This document shows, in pieces, positions 8,407-16,177 of a stretch of 19,051 bases of DNA. A model generated the notes under the pieces. That model searched no databases, was not told where the DNA came from, and saw nothing but the letters and a program-made list of their open reading frames with translations. The DNA comes from an uncultured Pseudomonadota bacterium. GTDB lineage: Bacteria; Pseudomonadota; Gammaproteobacteria; Burkholderiales; Methylophilaceae. The stretch lies in assembly GCA_903854305.1 (NCBI GenBank), contig CAINWC010000049.1, forward strand, positions 1 through 19,051. The letters run 5' to 3'. Each line of letters starts with the position of its first letter. The first letter of the stretch is position 1. A program made the position numbers and the translations under genes.

Positions 8407-9506
8407 TGAAAGTTGCAACAAGTATTGTACTTGGCAATAAAGCCACCCCTGAATTAGCCACCAAGGCCGTGACTCAAGCGATGCAAAAAGCTGGGCTTAC
8501 TGTCGCCAATAGCATCTTGCTCATGCTAACCTCTGAGTTTGCACACAATCCTCAACCAGCCATCAAAGCAGCAGCAAAAGCGGCAAACTGCATGCTAGTC
8601 ATAGGCTGCACGGCTATGGGTATATTTACTGAAGATGACTGGGTGCTTGATGCACCGGCCGCAGCAGTGATGGTGTTTGGCGATAGCGTTTCTTTACAGC
8701 CATCAAATCTAAACCACACTCATCAACCTTTATTCACGCTAACAGCCCCCAATGCCATTAACAGCACTTGGTTGAATGATGGCAATACTAGGTTTGGCGG
8801 TGTTTCTGGCGATGCAATCGGCCAAGGTTGTTTTGCTGTCTGGCAGAATGCAAAAGGTGAAATATCTGGTCAAGTAGAAGCATTCTTTACTGGAGTGAAA
8901 TTAGCCACTAAAGCGTCACATGGTTTACAAATACTGACTTACCCACAACAAATTGAGCATGTAAACGGCTTTGATATTACGCGGCTAAGCAACAACTCCC
9001 CACTTTCTTCATTACTGAAAGCTTGGAAAGCACAAAGTAAAAGTGACGGTCCTATACCGCTACATCTAGTGATGGCAATCTACGCCAACAATGCTGAAGC
9101 GATTAATCATGGAGAATATAAGCAAACCAATCTCATTGCTTATGATGAACTCAGTGGCAGCATCACGCTTGCGCAGCCGTTGGAAGTGGGGCAATTTTTA
9201 AGCTGGGGATTACGTGATAAAACTGTGGCAGAAGCTGACATGTCGCTTATAACACGTCAATTGAGGCATGAATTAGGTGCGGAGCCAAACTTCGGCCTTC
9301 TATTTTCCTGCTTAGGTCGAGGCCCTTATTTATATGATGGTATTGACCGAGATTTAAAAGTCATCACCCAACAATTACCCAATATGCCATTATTAGGCTT
9401 TTATGGTAACGGTGAAATTGCATCCGTTGCGGATGAAAATCAATTGCTAGCGCATTCTGCCGTGCTTTCTCTATTTGCTGCGCTAAGTGAAGACGCAAGC
9501 GCTTAA
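8406..9506 (+). CDS. Stand-alone FIST-domain (FIST_N/FIST_C) sensory protein
   Basis: The 366-residue protein begins MKVATSIVLGNKATPELATK and continues with NCMLVIGCTAMGIF and FGGVSGDAIG, typical of the FIST N-terminal domain. The C-terminal half has SCLGRGPYLYDGIDRD and LLGFYGNGEIA (about 300-345), typical of FIST_C. FIST domains are proposed small-molecule sensors, often fused to signalling output domains. Here there is no output domain, no signal peptide and no membrane segment, so it is cytoplasmic. A longer reading from 8349 would overlap nth and adds residues unlike the family. The ATG at 8406 overlaps the nth stop by one base and gives the expected N-terminus. No good ribosome site precedes it, so translation is probably coupled to nth. 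The ligand is unknown. Confidence 0.85.
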   Translation: MKVATSIVLGNKATPELATKAVTQAMQKAGLTVANSILLMLTSEFAHNPQPAIKAAAKAANCMLVIGCTAMGIFTEDDWVLDAPAAAVMVFGDSVSLQPSNLNHTHQPLFTLTAPNAINSTWLNDGNTRFGGVSGDAIGQGCFAVWQNAKGEISGQVEAFFTGVKLATKASHGLQILTYPQQIEHVNGFDITRLSNNSPLSSLLKAWKAQSKSDGPIPLHLVMAIYANNAEAINHGEYKQTNLIAYDELSGSITLAQPLEVGQFLSWGLRDKTVAEADMSLITRQLRHELGAEPNFGLLFSCLGRGPYLYDGIDRDLKVITQQLPNMPLLGFYGNGEIASVADENQLLAHSAVLSLFAALSEDASA

Positions 9507-9540
9507 ACATTAAAATAATCAAAATAAGGTTTTATCATCC

Positions 9541-9981
9541 ATGAGTTTGTATAACCCAAGCCGCGATCAAGCCCGTCAGTTTTTATTTGACGCATGGGCA
9601 AAATTTAAACAGCAAACAATCCTTTCTGATTTAGAAAAAATCGCGATTGAAGTGATTCAAATGCACCCTGAGTATCACGTCATTTTAGATTCACCTGCGC
9701 ACTATATGAATCAACAATATTTTCCTGAGATGGGTGAAACCAATCCATTTTTACATTTAAGCCTGCATTTATCGGTGATTGAACAAATTAACATCAACCA
9801 ACCAATTGGCATCACGCAGGTTTATGATAAATTACGACAACAATATAACGATAGTCATTTGGCTCAGCATGATGTGCTTGAATGTTTGGCCGAAACGATT
9901 TGGCAGGCACAGCGCAATAGCCAACCGTTAGATTCTGAAACCTATCTGAATTTACTGAAACAGAAATCTGGACAAACTTGA
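9541..9981 (+). CDS. DUF1841 family protein
   Basis: A 146-residue cytoplasmic protein of a family found mainly in beta- and gammaproteobacteria with no established function. Features I associate with DUF1841 are MSLYNPSRDQARQFLFDAW at the N-terminus and the central HPEYH, followed by FLHLSLHLSVIEQI. Its histidine-rich centre (His57, His60 and others) could bind metal, but that is only an inference. AAGG lies about 11 bases upstream of the ATG. It follows the FIST gene by 34 bases and its TGA overlaps the ATG of the sigma factor gene by one base, tying their translation together. Confidence 0.8.
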   Translation: MSLYNPSRDQARQFLFDAWAKFKQQTILSDLEKIAIEVIQMHPEYHVILDSPAHYMNQQYFPEMGETNPFLHLSLHLSVIEQININQPIGITQVYDKLRQQYNDSHLAQHDVLECLAETIWQAQRNSQPLDSETYLNLLKQKSGQT

Positions 9982-10538
9982 TGACTAACAACGCAAATGA
10001 TTGGCTTAACGAACATGGCGATTATCTTTATCGCTTTGCATTAGCAAGGCTACGTGACCCTCACCAAGCAGAAGATGCTGTGCAAGAAACCATGTTGGCC
10101 GCCATTAAAAACAATAGCTTTGAAGGCGAATCATCAGCACGCACGTGGCTGACAGGCATACTCAAACATAAAATTATTGATCTACAGCGCAAGTTAATTC
10201 GAGAACAACCCATTTCTGACTTAGTCGATTTAGATGCGTCTGAAACCAGTATGGATGACTTTTTTGACAAGAGCGGCCATTGGCTTGAAAAACCGCAATT
10301 CTTAGAAATGCCAGAAAATGCACTTCAACAAAAACAGTTTCTAAGTATTTTAAATACTTGTCTAGACAAACTACCCGCTAAGTTGTCGGCCATATTCATG
10401 ATGCGCGATGTACATGAATCAGATAATGAAAATATTTGTAAGGAACTGAATATCACCGCGACCAATGCTTGGGTGATGTTGTATAGAGCTCGAATGGGGT
10501 TAAGAAAATGCTTAGAGATACATTGGATTGCGGGGTAA
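9981..10538 (+). CDS. ECF-type RNA polymerase sigma factor
   Basis: A 185-residue sigma-70 family factor with only regions 2 and 4, the ECF layout. Region 2 spans about 12-72 (YLYRFALARLRDPHQAEDAV, then TWLTGILKHKIIDLQRK). A linker of about 45 residues follows, then region 4 at about 117-180, with the helix-turn-helix in ICKELNITATNAWVMLYRAR. The TTG at 9978 just before is in frame, but the ATG at 9981 gives the natural start and sits in TGATG with the preceding stop. A gap of four bases separates it from the small zinc-type anti-sigma gene, and the RiPP precursor follows. By its position it probably controls the downstream RiPP genes. I cannot assign it to a numbered ECF group with confidence. 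Confidence 0.9.
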   Translation: MTNNANDWLNEHGDYLYRFALARLRDPHQAEDAVQETMLAAIKNNSFEGESSARTWLTGILKHKIIDLQRKLIREQPISDLVDLDASETSMDDFFDKSGHWLEKPQFLEMPENALQQKQFLSILNTCLDKLPAKLSAIFMMRDVHESDNENICKELNITATNAWVMLYRARMGLRKCLEIHWIAG

Positions 10539-10542
10539 CTAT

Positions 10543-10803
10543 ATGAAATTAATGCTTACTTGCAAACAAGCTAGCCAGATCATCTCGCAGTCTTTAGATA
10601 ACCCTTTGTCATGGCAAGACCGTCTGAGATTAAAGTTTCATCTTTTTATTTGCGATGCCTGTACTCGTTTTAATCAACAATTACATTTATTAAACACCGT
10701 GATAAAACGAATCATTAAGACGACTGAAAGTGACAATACGATACAACTTAACTCAGAAGCAAAAGCTCGAATCACTCAAGCGATTGAATCTAGCAGTCAT
10801 TAA
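10543..10803 (+). CDS. Small soluble zinc-binding anti-sigma factor (zf-HC2/ZAS type)
   Basis: An 86-residue protein with Cys7 in LTCKQAS and the cluster His33-X3-Cys37-X2-Cys40 (HLFICDAC), the zinc site of ZAS anti-sigma factors. In that family the zinc domain wraps the cognate ECF factor, and loss of zinc or oxidation of the cysteines releases it. There is no membrane segment, so sensing would be cytoplasmic. The start at 10543 is chosen because GGGG lies 7 bases upstream; a TTG at 10528 in the same frame would overlap the sigma gene and adds five residues of no family value. The four-base gap to the sigma gene indicates a partner pair. The C-terminal half has no recognised domain. Confidence 0.85.
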   Translation: MKLMLTCKQASQIISQSLDNPLSWQDRLRLKFHLFICDACTRFNQQLHLLNTVIKRIIKTTESDNTIQLNSEAKARITQAIESSSH

Positions 10804-10859
10804 CAGCAATGATTAAATGACAACAATTTTTAACCTTATTTTTAATTATTTACAAAGGA
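10804..10859 (+). promoter_or_regulatory. Leader of the RiPP precursor: candidate promoter and strong ribosome site
   Basis: Between the anti-sigma gene and the precursor, ATGACA (10817-10822) and TTTAAT (10841-10846) are separated by 18 bases, each a 5-of-6 match to sigma-70 elements. AAAGGA at 10854-10859 is a strong Shine-Dalgarno site 6 bases before the ATG. The start point would fall almost on the ribosome site, so the promoter is only tentative. TTAACC at 10830-10835 could instead be an ECF -35-like element, but I find no convincing -10 partner. Confidence 0.3.
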
Positions 10860-10865
10860 TTTACC

Positions 10866-11207
10866 ATGAATAAAACTCAAAAAACTATTGCCCTTGCCAT
10901 CAGCGGTGCATTTGCATTATCAATCGCGGCTACATCTGTAAATGCTGCAGAAAATCCATTTTCTGCAAAAACATTATCCTCAGGCTATCAAGTAGCCGAT
11001 AACACCACCACCACTAAAATGAAAGATGGTAAATGCAGCACAGGTAAATGTGGTGCTACAAAAAAAGCAGCGATGAAAAAAGACATGGCAGACAAAGCTG
11101 CAATGGAGAAAGCGCCTATGGAAAAATCTAAAGAAGGCTCATGCAGTGCTGAAAAAATGAAAGAAGGAAATTGCAGCGCAGAAATGAAAAAAGAGATGGC
11201 TAAATAA
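10866..11207 (+). CDS. hvfA: HvfA/bufferin-type RiPP precursor, secreted Cys-containing peptide
   Basis: A 113-residue precursor with a Sec signal peptide (about 1-27, cleavage near SVNA/AEN). NPFSAKTLSSGYQVA (30-44) follows, a hallmark of HvfA-like precursors of DUF692 enzymes. The rest is low-complexity Lys/Met/Ala/Glu sequence with four cysteines: Cys57 and Cys62 in DGKCSTGKCG, Cys93 in KEGSCSAE and Cys103 in KEGNCSAE. In the family, Cys in EGKCG motifs are converted by the MNIO enzyme to oxazolone- or thiooxazole-type groups that bind copper. Only the GKCG part of the canonical motif is kept here, and the last two units are EGxCSAE. The DUF692 and DUF2063 genes follow directly. Function (copper binding or buffering in the periplasm) is inferred from the family. 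Confidence 0.85.
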   Translation: MNKTQKTIALAISGAFALSIAATSVNAAENPFSAKTLSSGYQVADNTTTTKMKDGKCSTGKCGATKKAAMKKDMADKAAMEKAPMEKSKEGSCSAEKMKEGNCSAEMKKEMAK

Positions 11208-11260
11208 TTTCAATCGAGACTTGTAATCAAGGCTATGCTTAAAACTATTTAGGGTTCGAT

Positions 11261-12160
11261 ATGACGACATTTAATCATGCCGAATCAACCATTAACGGCG
11301 TAGGTTTGGGGTTAAAGCGTGAGCTAATACCCCAAATTCAGGCTGCTTTTGGTCAGGAACTAATTTCTAATATTAACTTTGTTGAAATAGCGCCTGAGAA
11401 CTGGATAGAGGTTGGTGGTAAAGCACGCAAACAACTTGATTGGTTTGTTGAGCGATATCCAATCGTATGTCACGGTTTATGTTTGTCATTGGGCGGCCTA
11501 GCGCCACTTAATACGGCTTTTTTACAGCAAGTAAAAAAGTTTTTAACTCAATATAACATCCCGCTTTATACCGAACATTTAAGCTACTCTACCGATGGTT
11601 ACAAAGGTCAGCAAGGCTATCTATATGACTTACTGCCGATACCCTTTACTGAAGAAGCCGTGCATTACGTAGCAAAACGTATACGCCAAACACAAGATAT
11701 TCTAGGCCAACGGATTGCGGTAGAAAATGCTTCTTTTTACGTGCAAGCGCCAATCTCCACCATGGATGAATTGACCTTTATTAAGGCAGTGTTAACAGAA
11801 GCAGATTGTTTGCTACATTTGGACATCAATAATATTTACGTTAACAGTGTCAATTTTGGCTTTGATGCCCACGAATTTTTACGCGGCATACCCGGTGAGC
11901 GCATTGTATATAGCCATGTTGCCGGACATTATCAACAAGCACCTGATTTATTGATAGATACGCATGGTGAAGATGTAATCGACCCAGTTTGGACGCTGTT
12001 GGAAGAAGCCTACCAACTTTTCGGTGCGTTCCCTACGCTACTGGAGCGCGACAATAACATACCGCCTTTGCCTGCATTGATACGTGAAGTGGATAAGATT
12101 GCGACGCTTCAAAGCAAATCTCAACAGCACACATCAATGACACTTCAAGTACATAGTTAA
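11261..12160 (+). CDS. hvfB: DUF692 multinuclear iron oxidase (MNIO), HvfB/BufB type
   Basis: A 299-residue TIM-barrel enzyme of the MNIO family (relative of MbnB), which uses iron to oxidise Cys in RiPP precursors. Likely metal and active-site residues are visible in order: EIAPENW (Glu42), CHGLCLSLGG (His71), TEHLSYS (His106), VENAS (Glu155), LDINN (Asp188, Asn191), SHVAGH (His219, His223), DTHG (Asp233, His235) and LLERDNN (Glu262). Nothing expected is missing. AGGG lies about 7 bases before the ATG. It follows the precursor by 53 bases and precedes its DUF2063 partner by 7. The partner is apparently frameshifted, which matters because in studied systems the DUF2063-type protein presents the precursor to this enzyme. 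Confidence 0.93.
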   Translation: MTTFNHAESTINGVGLGLKRELIPQIQAAFGQELISNINFVEIAPENWIEVGGKARKQLDWFVERYPIVCHGLCLSLGGLAPLNTAFLQQVKKFLTQYNIPLYTEHLSYSTDGYKGQQGYLYDLLPIPFTEEAVHYVAKRIRQTQDILGQRIAVENASFYVQAPISTMDELTFIKAVLTEADCLLHLDINNIYVNSVNFGFDAHEFLRGIPGERIVYSHVAGHYQQAPDLLIDTHGEDVIDPVWTLLEEAYQLFGAFPTLLERDNNIPPLPALIREVDKIATLQSKSQQHTSMTLQVHS

Positions 12161-12167
12161 CCATTGC

Positions 12168-12952
12168 ATGACAAACGACACGCCATATTTTCAACGCTAC
12201 CAGCAAGCATTTACTGCTTACATACGCGATCCGTTGCAGCAACCACGCCCAGCAGGAGTAGCAGCTAAACGGATGAACGTTTACAAAGAGATCGTGTTTA
12301 ACAATCTTTTTGAATCAGTTTCAGCTTGTTTTCCAGTTGCACAAAAGGTGTTGGGCAAACGTGCTTGGTTGGCGTTAGTGCGTCGATTCTTTCGTGATCA
12401 CTCTGCGAATAGCCCAATTTTTAGACAGATTCCTGAAGAGTTTGTTATTTACCTAAAAAAAATAGTTACCTATCGAATGAAACGCATCTACCGCCATATC
12501 TAACGAGTCTTTGTCATTACGAATGGATCGAGCTACTGGTTTCATCAATGGCGGATATGAATGATGTAGCAGTAAGCGCTATACAAAGCGTTAACCTGAA
12601 AGATGACTTACTCGCGCATAGACCTGCGTTTACACAAAGCATGCAGTTACTGAATTACGATTATGCGGTACATAAGATATCAACCCGCTACAGATCTACT
12701 GAAGCAATAAACACCCAGCTTCTAGTCTATAGAAATGCAGAATATATCGTAAAATTTGTTGAGCTGAACCCTGTTACTTACAGATTGATTGAGTTACTGC
12801 AAAACCAGACTAACACTGGTGAGCAAGCACTCACTTTGGTTGCAAATGAATTAAATCATCTACAACCAGAAAGTGTGATTCAATTTGGACTGGAAATTTT
12901 AAATGACTTGCGAGCACAAGGCATCATACTGGGTGTTTATAGTGAGCGTTAA
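12168..12952 (+). pseudogene. hvfC: HvfC/BufC-type DUF2063 partner protein, split by a -1 frameshift at an A8 run
   Basis: Member of the DNA-binding-like DUF2063 family that helps MNIO enzymes recognise their precursor. The first frame gives family sequence up to IFRQIPEEFVIYLKK (residue 98), then 13 unrelated residues and a stop at 12501-12503. Reading on in the -1 frame from 12461 restores the family: NSYLSNETHLPPYLTSLCHY, then EWIELLVSS, and on to the stop at 12950-12952. The joined product is 261 residues, a normal family length. The switch falls in eight A at 12455-12462, which form the slippery heptamer A AAA AAA. The Met at 12548 has no ribosome site and lies inside the domain, so the second part is not a separate gene. 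A one-base sequencing error, a true inactivating deletion, or programmed slippage would all look like this. Confidence 0.88.
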
Positions 12953-12996
12953 AGTAAGTGATAGCCAGCTGTAACACTAGTCAAAACTCACTTGCT
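12953..12996. terminator. Possible hairpin in the convergent gap after the DUF2063 gene
   Basis: AGTAAGTGA (12953-12961), directly after the stop codon, can pair with TCACTTGCT (12988-12996) over nine positions including one G-U pair, around a 26-base loop. The plus- and minus-strand genes converge here and the right arm lies within the end of the DUF1289 gene. There is no T tract on either side, so this is at most a weak two-way terminator. Confidence 0.25.
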
Positions 12997-13168
12997 GTAA
13001 CTGCCGCTCGTCTAGCGTTGCTAGCAAGTTTTTTTGATCGTTTTGACTCATATCCCACCAGCCTTTTATTTCATCGATAGTACGATAACAACCTTGGCAC
13101 AAGCCCGTTAGATCGTCCATAGCACATACACTGATACACGGTGATTTAATCTCTGATTTTTCTGACAT
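12977..13168 (-). CDS. DUF1289 family small Cys-rich protein
   Basis: A 63-residue protein with the DUF1289 pattern: PCISVCAMDDLTGLCQGCYR (residues 10-29), giving Cys11, Cys15, Cys24 and Cys27, then the conserved tail region TIDEIKGWWDMSQNDQK. The four cysteines suggest a metal or Fe-S site, but the family has no established function. It lies 66 bases downstream of secA on the same strand and may be co-transcribed with it. The ribosome site is weak. Confidence 0.85.
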   Translation of the reverse strand: MSEKSEIKSPCISVCAMDDLTGLCQGCYRTIDEIKGWWDMSQNDQKNLLATLDERQLQQVSFD

Positions 13169-13234
13169 AAGGCTCTATCGTTCTATTAATGGATTAATAA
13201 TGGCTTCGTAACCGACATATGACATCTGAGATGC

Positions 13235-15970
13235 TTAGCTTAAAACGCCGTGGCATTGTTTGTACTTTTTACCTGATCCGCATGGGCAAGGATCATTTCT
13301 GCCGACCTTTACACCATCACGTATCACTGGCTGTGATGAAACATCTGTCGCCGCTTCTTGTCCATCGGTACTGTTGGCAATCGCTAGGGCTTCATCATAA
13401 TCAGCATGTTGATATTGCACGTTTTCAACCTCAACAGGCCTATCAACCGCTTCAACATCAGCTTCTGACTTCACTTGCACCAACATGGTTACTTTGGTGA
13501 CTTCGCTTTTCACTGAGTTTAACAATCCTTCGAACAACTCAAATGCTTCGCGCTTATATTCTTGCTTAGGATTTTTTTGCGCGTAAGAGCGTAAATGAAT
13601 CCCTTGGCGTAAATGATCCAGCGCGGCTAAATGTTCACGCCAATGATTGTCCAAGCTTTGTAACATGACAGAACGCTCAAATTGACGCATGATGTCTGCA
13701 CTTGCCTGCTCTTCTTTAGCGACATACGCACTTTCTGCCGCTTCAAGAATACGATCGCGTAAGGTTTCTTCATGCAGATCAGGGTTATCTTCTAACATTT
13801 TTTGTAACGGAATTTCTAACCCAGCCTCAGCCTTAAGCTCTCGTTCTAAACTCGATACATCCCATAACTCTTCAACGCTATTTGGTGGAATGTGGGTTGC
13901 AATCATGCTGATAAGCACATCTTCACGCATCGCTTGAATCGTGTCACCTACATCTGCGGCTTCTAATAATTCATTGCGTTGCTCGTAGATTACTTTACGT
14001 TGATCATTGGCGACATCATCATATTCGAGTAGTTGTTTACGAATATCAAAGTTACGGCCTTCAACTTTACGCTGCGCATTTTCAATCGCACGTGTCACCC
14101 ATGGGTGCTCAATCGCCTCACCATCAGGCATATTAAGCTTTTCCATAATCGCTGAAACGCGATCAGAAGCAAAAATGCGGAGTAATTGATCTTCTAAAGA
14201 AAGATAAAAACGGCTTGAACCTGCATCACCTTGACGACCAGAACGACCACGCAACTGATTATCTACGCGACGTGACTCATGGCGCTCAGTACCTGCAATA
14301 TGCAAGCCACCAGCCGCTAAAACCGCATCATGACGTTGTTGCCATTCAGCTTTAATTGCAGCAATACGCGTTACTTTTTCTGCATCGCTCAGCGTGGCGT
14401 CTTCTTTAACCGCCTCTATATCAGACTCTGGGTTGCCACCTAAAACAATATCAGTGCCGCGACCCGCCATGTTTGTGGCAATAGTAATCACACCTGGACG
14501 ACCAGCCTGTGCAATGATATGCGCTTCACGCTCATGCTGTTTAGCGTTAAGCACTTGATGCTCTAGCTTTTCGGCATTCAATAAATTAGAAATAAGTTCT
14601 GAATTTTCAATCGAAGTCGTACCCACCAATACTGGCTGACCGCGACTTTGGCAGTCTTTGATATCCAAGATAACCGCAGCATATTTCTCTTGTGCGGTAC
14701 GATAGACTTTATCCATATTGTCTTTACGCAACATCGGGCGATGCGTTGGAATCACGACAGTTTCTAGATTATAAATCTGGTTAAATTCATAAGCTTCAGT
14801 ATCAGCAGTACCTGTCATGCCAGAAAGCTTGGCGTACATACGGAAGTAGTTTTGAAAGGTAATTGATGCAAGCGTTTGATTTTCTTTTTGGATCTCAACA
14901 CCTTCTTTGGCCTCAACCGCTTGGTGCAAACCATCAGACCAACGACGGCCCGGCATCATACGGCCATTGATTTCATCCACAATAATCACTTCGCCATCAC
15001 GCACCACATAGTGCTGATCTCTGTGATATAAGTTACGTGCGCGCAATGATGCATACAAATGATGCACCAATGTAATATTGGCCGCCTCATACAAACTTGA
15101 ACCTACAGGTAACAAGCCAGATTCCGTGAGTAAATCTTCCGCATGCTCGTGGCCCTGTTCAGACATGACGACATTTTGGCCTTTTTCATCAACCCAAAAG
15201 TCGCCAGCGCCCTCTTCTTCAGTTTGTGCTACCAGTTTTGCAGCAACGGCATTAATTTGGTTATACAACGCAATGCTATCATCCGCTTGACCCGAGATAA
15301 TCAGCGGCGTACGTGCTTCGTCAATTAGGATTGAATCCACTTCATCAATCAGCGCATAGCTCAAGCCACGCTGCACACGCTCTTCACGGCTATGCACCAT
15401 GTTATCGCGCAGATAATCGAAACCATATTCGTTATTCGTACCGTAAGTAATATCAGCGGCATAAGCTTGGCGCTTCACATCAGTAGGCATTTGTGAAAGG
15501 TTAATACCGATGCTCAAGCCTAAAAAGTTGTAAAGTTTGCCCATCCATTCAGCATCACGCTTGGCAAGATAGTCATTCACTGTCACTACATGAACACCCT
15601 TTCCCGTCAGCGCATTTAAGTAAACCGGCAGCGTAGCTACCAGCGTTTTACCTTCACCTGTACGCATTTCGCCGATCTTACCTGCATTTAACACCATGCC
15701 GCCTATCATTTGTACGTCAAAATGGCGCATACCTAGCGCACGTTTACCACCCTCACGTACTACCGCAAAGGCTTCTGGTAAAAGCTGATCCAAAGTCTCA
15801 CCATTGGCATAACGTTGTTTAAATTCAGCTGTTTTGGCTTGAAGCGCCTCGTCGGATAAAGCCTGCATTGCTGGCTCAAGCGCATTAATTTGTTGTACTT
15901 TTTGCGCATACTGCTTAACAAGCCTATCGTTACGGCTACCGAATAATTTTTTGAACAACGTGGATATCAT
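13235..15970 (-). CDS. secA: Preprotein translocase ATPase SecA
   Basis: Motor ATPase that drives proteins through SecYEG. The 911-residue protein begins [20 protein letters not shown]. It contains Walker A MRTGEGKT (102-109), [12 protein letters not shown] (131-142), [17 protein letters not shown] (175-191), the Walker B-type DEVD (209-212) and the NBD2 motif [11 protein letters not shown]. The C-terminal zinc motif, Cys895-X-Cys897-X8-Cys906-His907 ([14 protein letters not shown]), is present; it binds SecB and phospholipid. It is full length, with no truncation. No strong ribosome site is seen (GGA about 15 bases upstream). The upstream gene on the same strand is the M23 peptidase, 207 bases away. 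The secreted RiPP precursor and lipoprotein BamC in this window are among expected Sec clients. Confidence 0.98.
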   Translation of the reverse strand: MISTLFKKLFGSRNDRLVKQYAQKVQQINALEPAMQALSDEALQAKTAEFKQRYANGETLDQLLPEAFAVVREGGKRALGMRHFDVQMIGGMVLNAGKIGEMRTGEGKTLVATLPVYLNALTGKGVHVVTVNDYLAKRDAEWMGKLYNFLGLSIGINLSQMPTDVKRQAYAADITYGTNNEYGFDYLRDNMVHSREERVQRGLSYALIDEVDSILIDEARTPLIISGQADDSIALYNQINAVAAKLVAQTEEEGAGDFWVDEKGQNVVMSEQGHEHAEDLLTESGLLPVGSSLYEAANITLVHHLYASLRARNLYHRDQHYVVRDGEVIIVDEINGRMMPGRRWSDGLHQAVEAKEGVEIQKENQTLASITFQNYFRMYAKLSGMTGTADTEAYEFNQIYNLETVVIPTHRPMLRKDNMDKVYRTAQEKYAAVILDIKDCQSRGQPVLVGTTSIENSELISNLLNAEKLEHQVLNAKQHEREAHIIAQAGRPGVITIATNMAGRGTDIVLGGNPESDIEAVKEDATLSDAEKVTRIAAIKAEWQQRHDAVLAAGGLHIAGTERHESRRVDNQLRGRSGRQGDAGSSRFYLSLEDQLLRIFASDRVSAIMEKLNMPDGEAIEHPWVTRAIENAQRKVEGRNFDIRKQLLEYDDVANDQRKVIYEQRNELLEAADVGDTIQAMREDVLISMIATHIPPNSVEELWDVSSLERELKAEAGLEIPLQKMLEDNPDLHEETLRDRILEAAESAYVAKEEQASADIMRQFERSVMLQSLDNHWREHLAALDHLRQGIHLRSYAQKNPKQEYKREAFELFEGLLNSVKSEVTKVTMLVQVKSEADVEAVDRPVEVENVQYQHADYDEALAIANSTDGQEAATDVSSQPVIRDGVKVGRNDPCPCGSGKKYKQCHGVLS

Positions 15971-16093
15971 GAAATGAGTGACTTTCCGCTTAAAGGATAA
16001 AAGGCTTTGGAGTTAGGTGAATGTGAAAAATTTTATTGAGATTTCGTGTTGGGTATTAGCTTCTAAAAGAGTACATATATTTTTCGTTTTTAT

Positions 16094-16171
16094 CATAAAT
16101 CGTAAATATCACAATTTATGGTTGGTAAATGGGGCGTATATTTTAATATTCAACCACTAGCTACAATTCAA
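16094..16171 (-). promoter_or_regulatory. Candidate secA promoter and inverted repeat in its leader
   Basis: On the minus strand TTGAAT (16171-16166) and TATTAA (16148-16143) are separated by 17 bases, a plausible sigma-70 promoter giving a leader of roughly 165 bases before secA. Within that leader CATAAAT (16094-16100) and ATTTATG (16114-16120) form 7-base inverted arms around 13 bases, an AT-rich weak hairpin or protein site. No SecM-like leader peptide was recognised. Confidence 0.35.
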
Positions 16172-16177
16172 AACGCT

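Noticed and set aside
12168..12503. Complete 111-residue DUF2063 gene
   Set aside because: The last 13 residues do not fit the family, while the -1 frame continues the domain exactly; treated as the first part of a frameshifted gene.
12548..12952. Independent 134-residue gene
   Set aside because: It starts inside the DUF2063 domain, has no ribosome site, and family sequence (HYEWIELLVSS) extends upstream of its first Met in the same frame.
13219..13500. Plus-strand frame over the 3' end of secA
   Set aside because: It overlaps the SecA zinc-tail coding region and shows no family signal.
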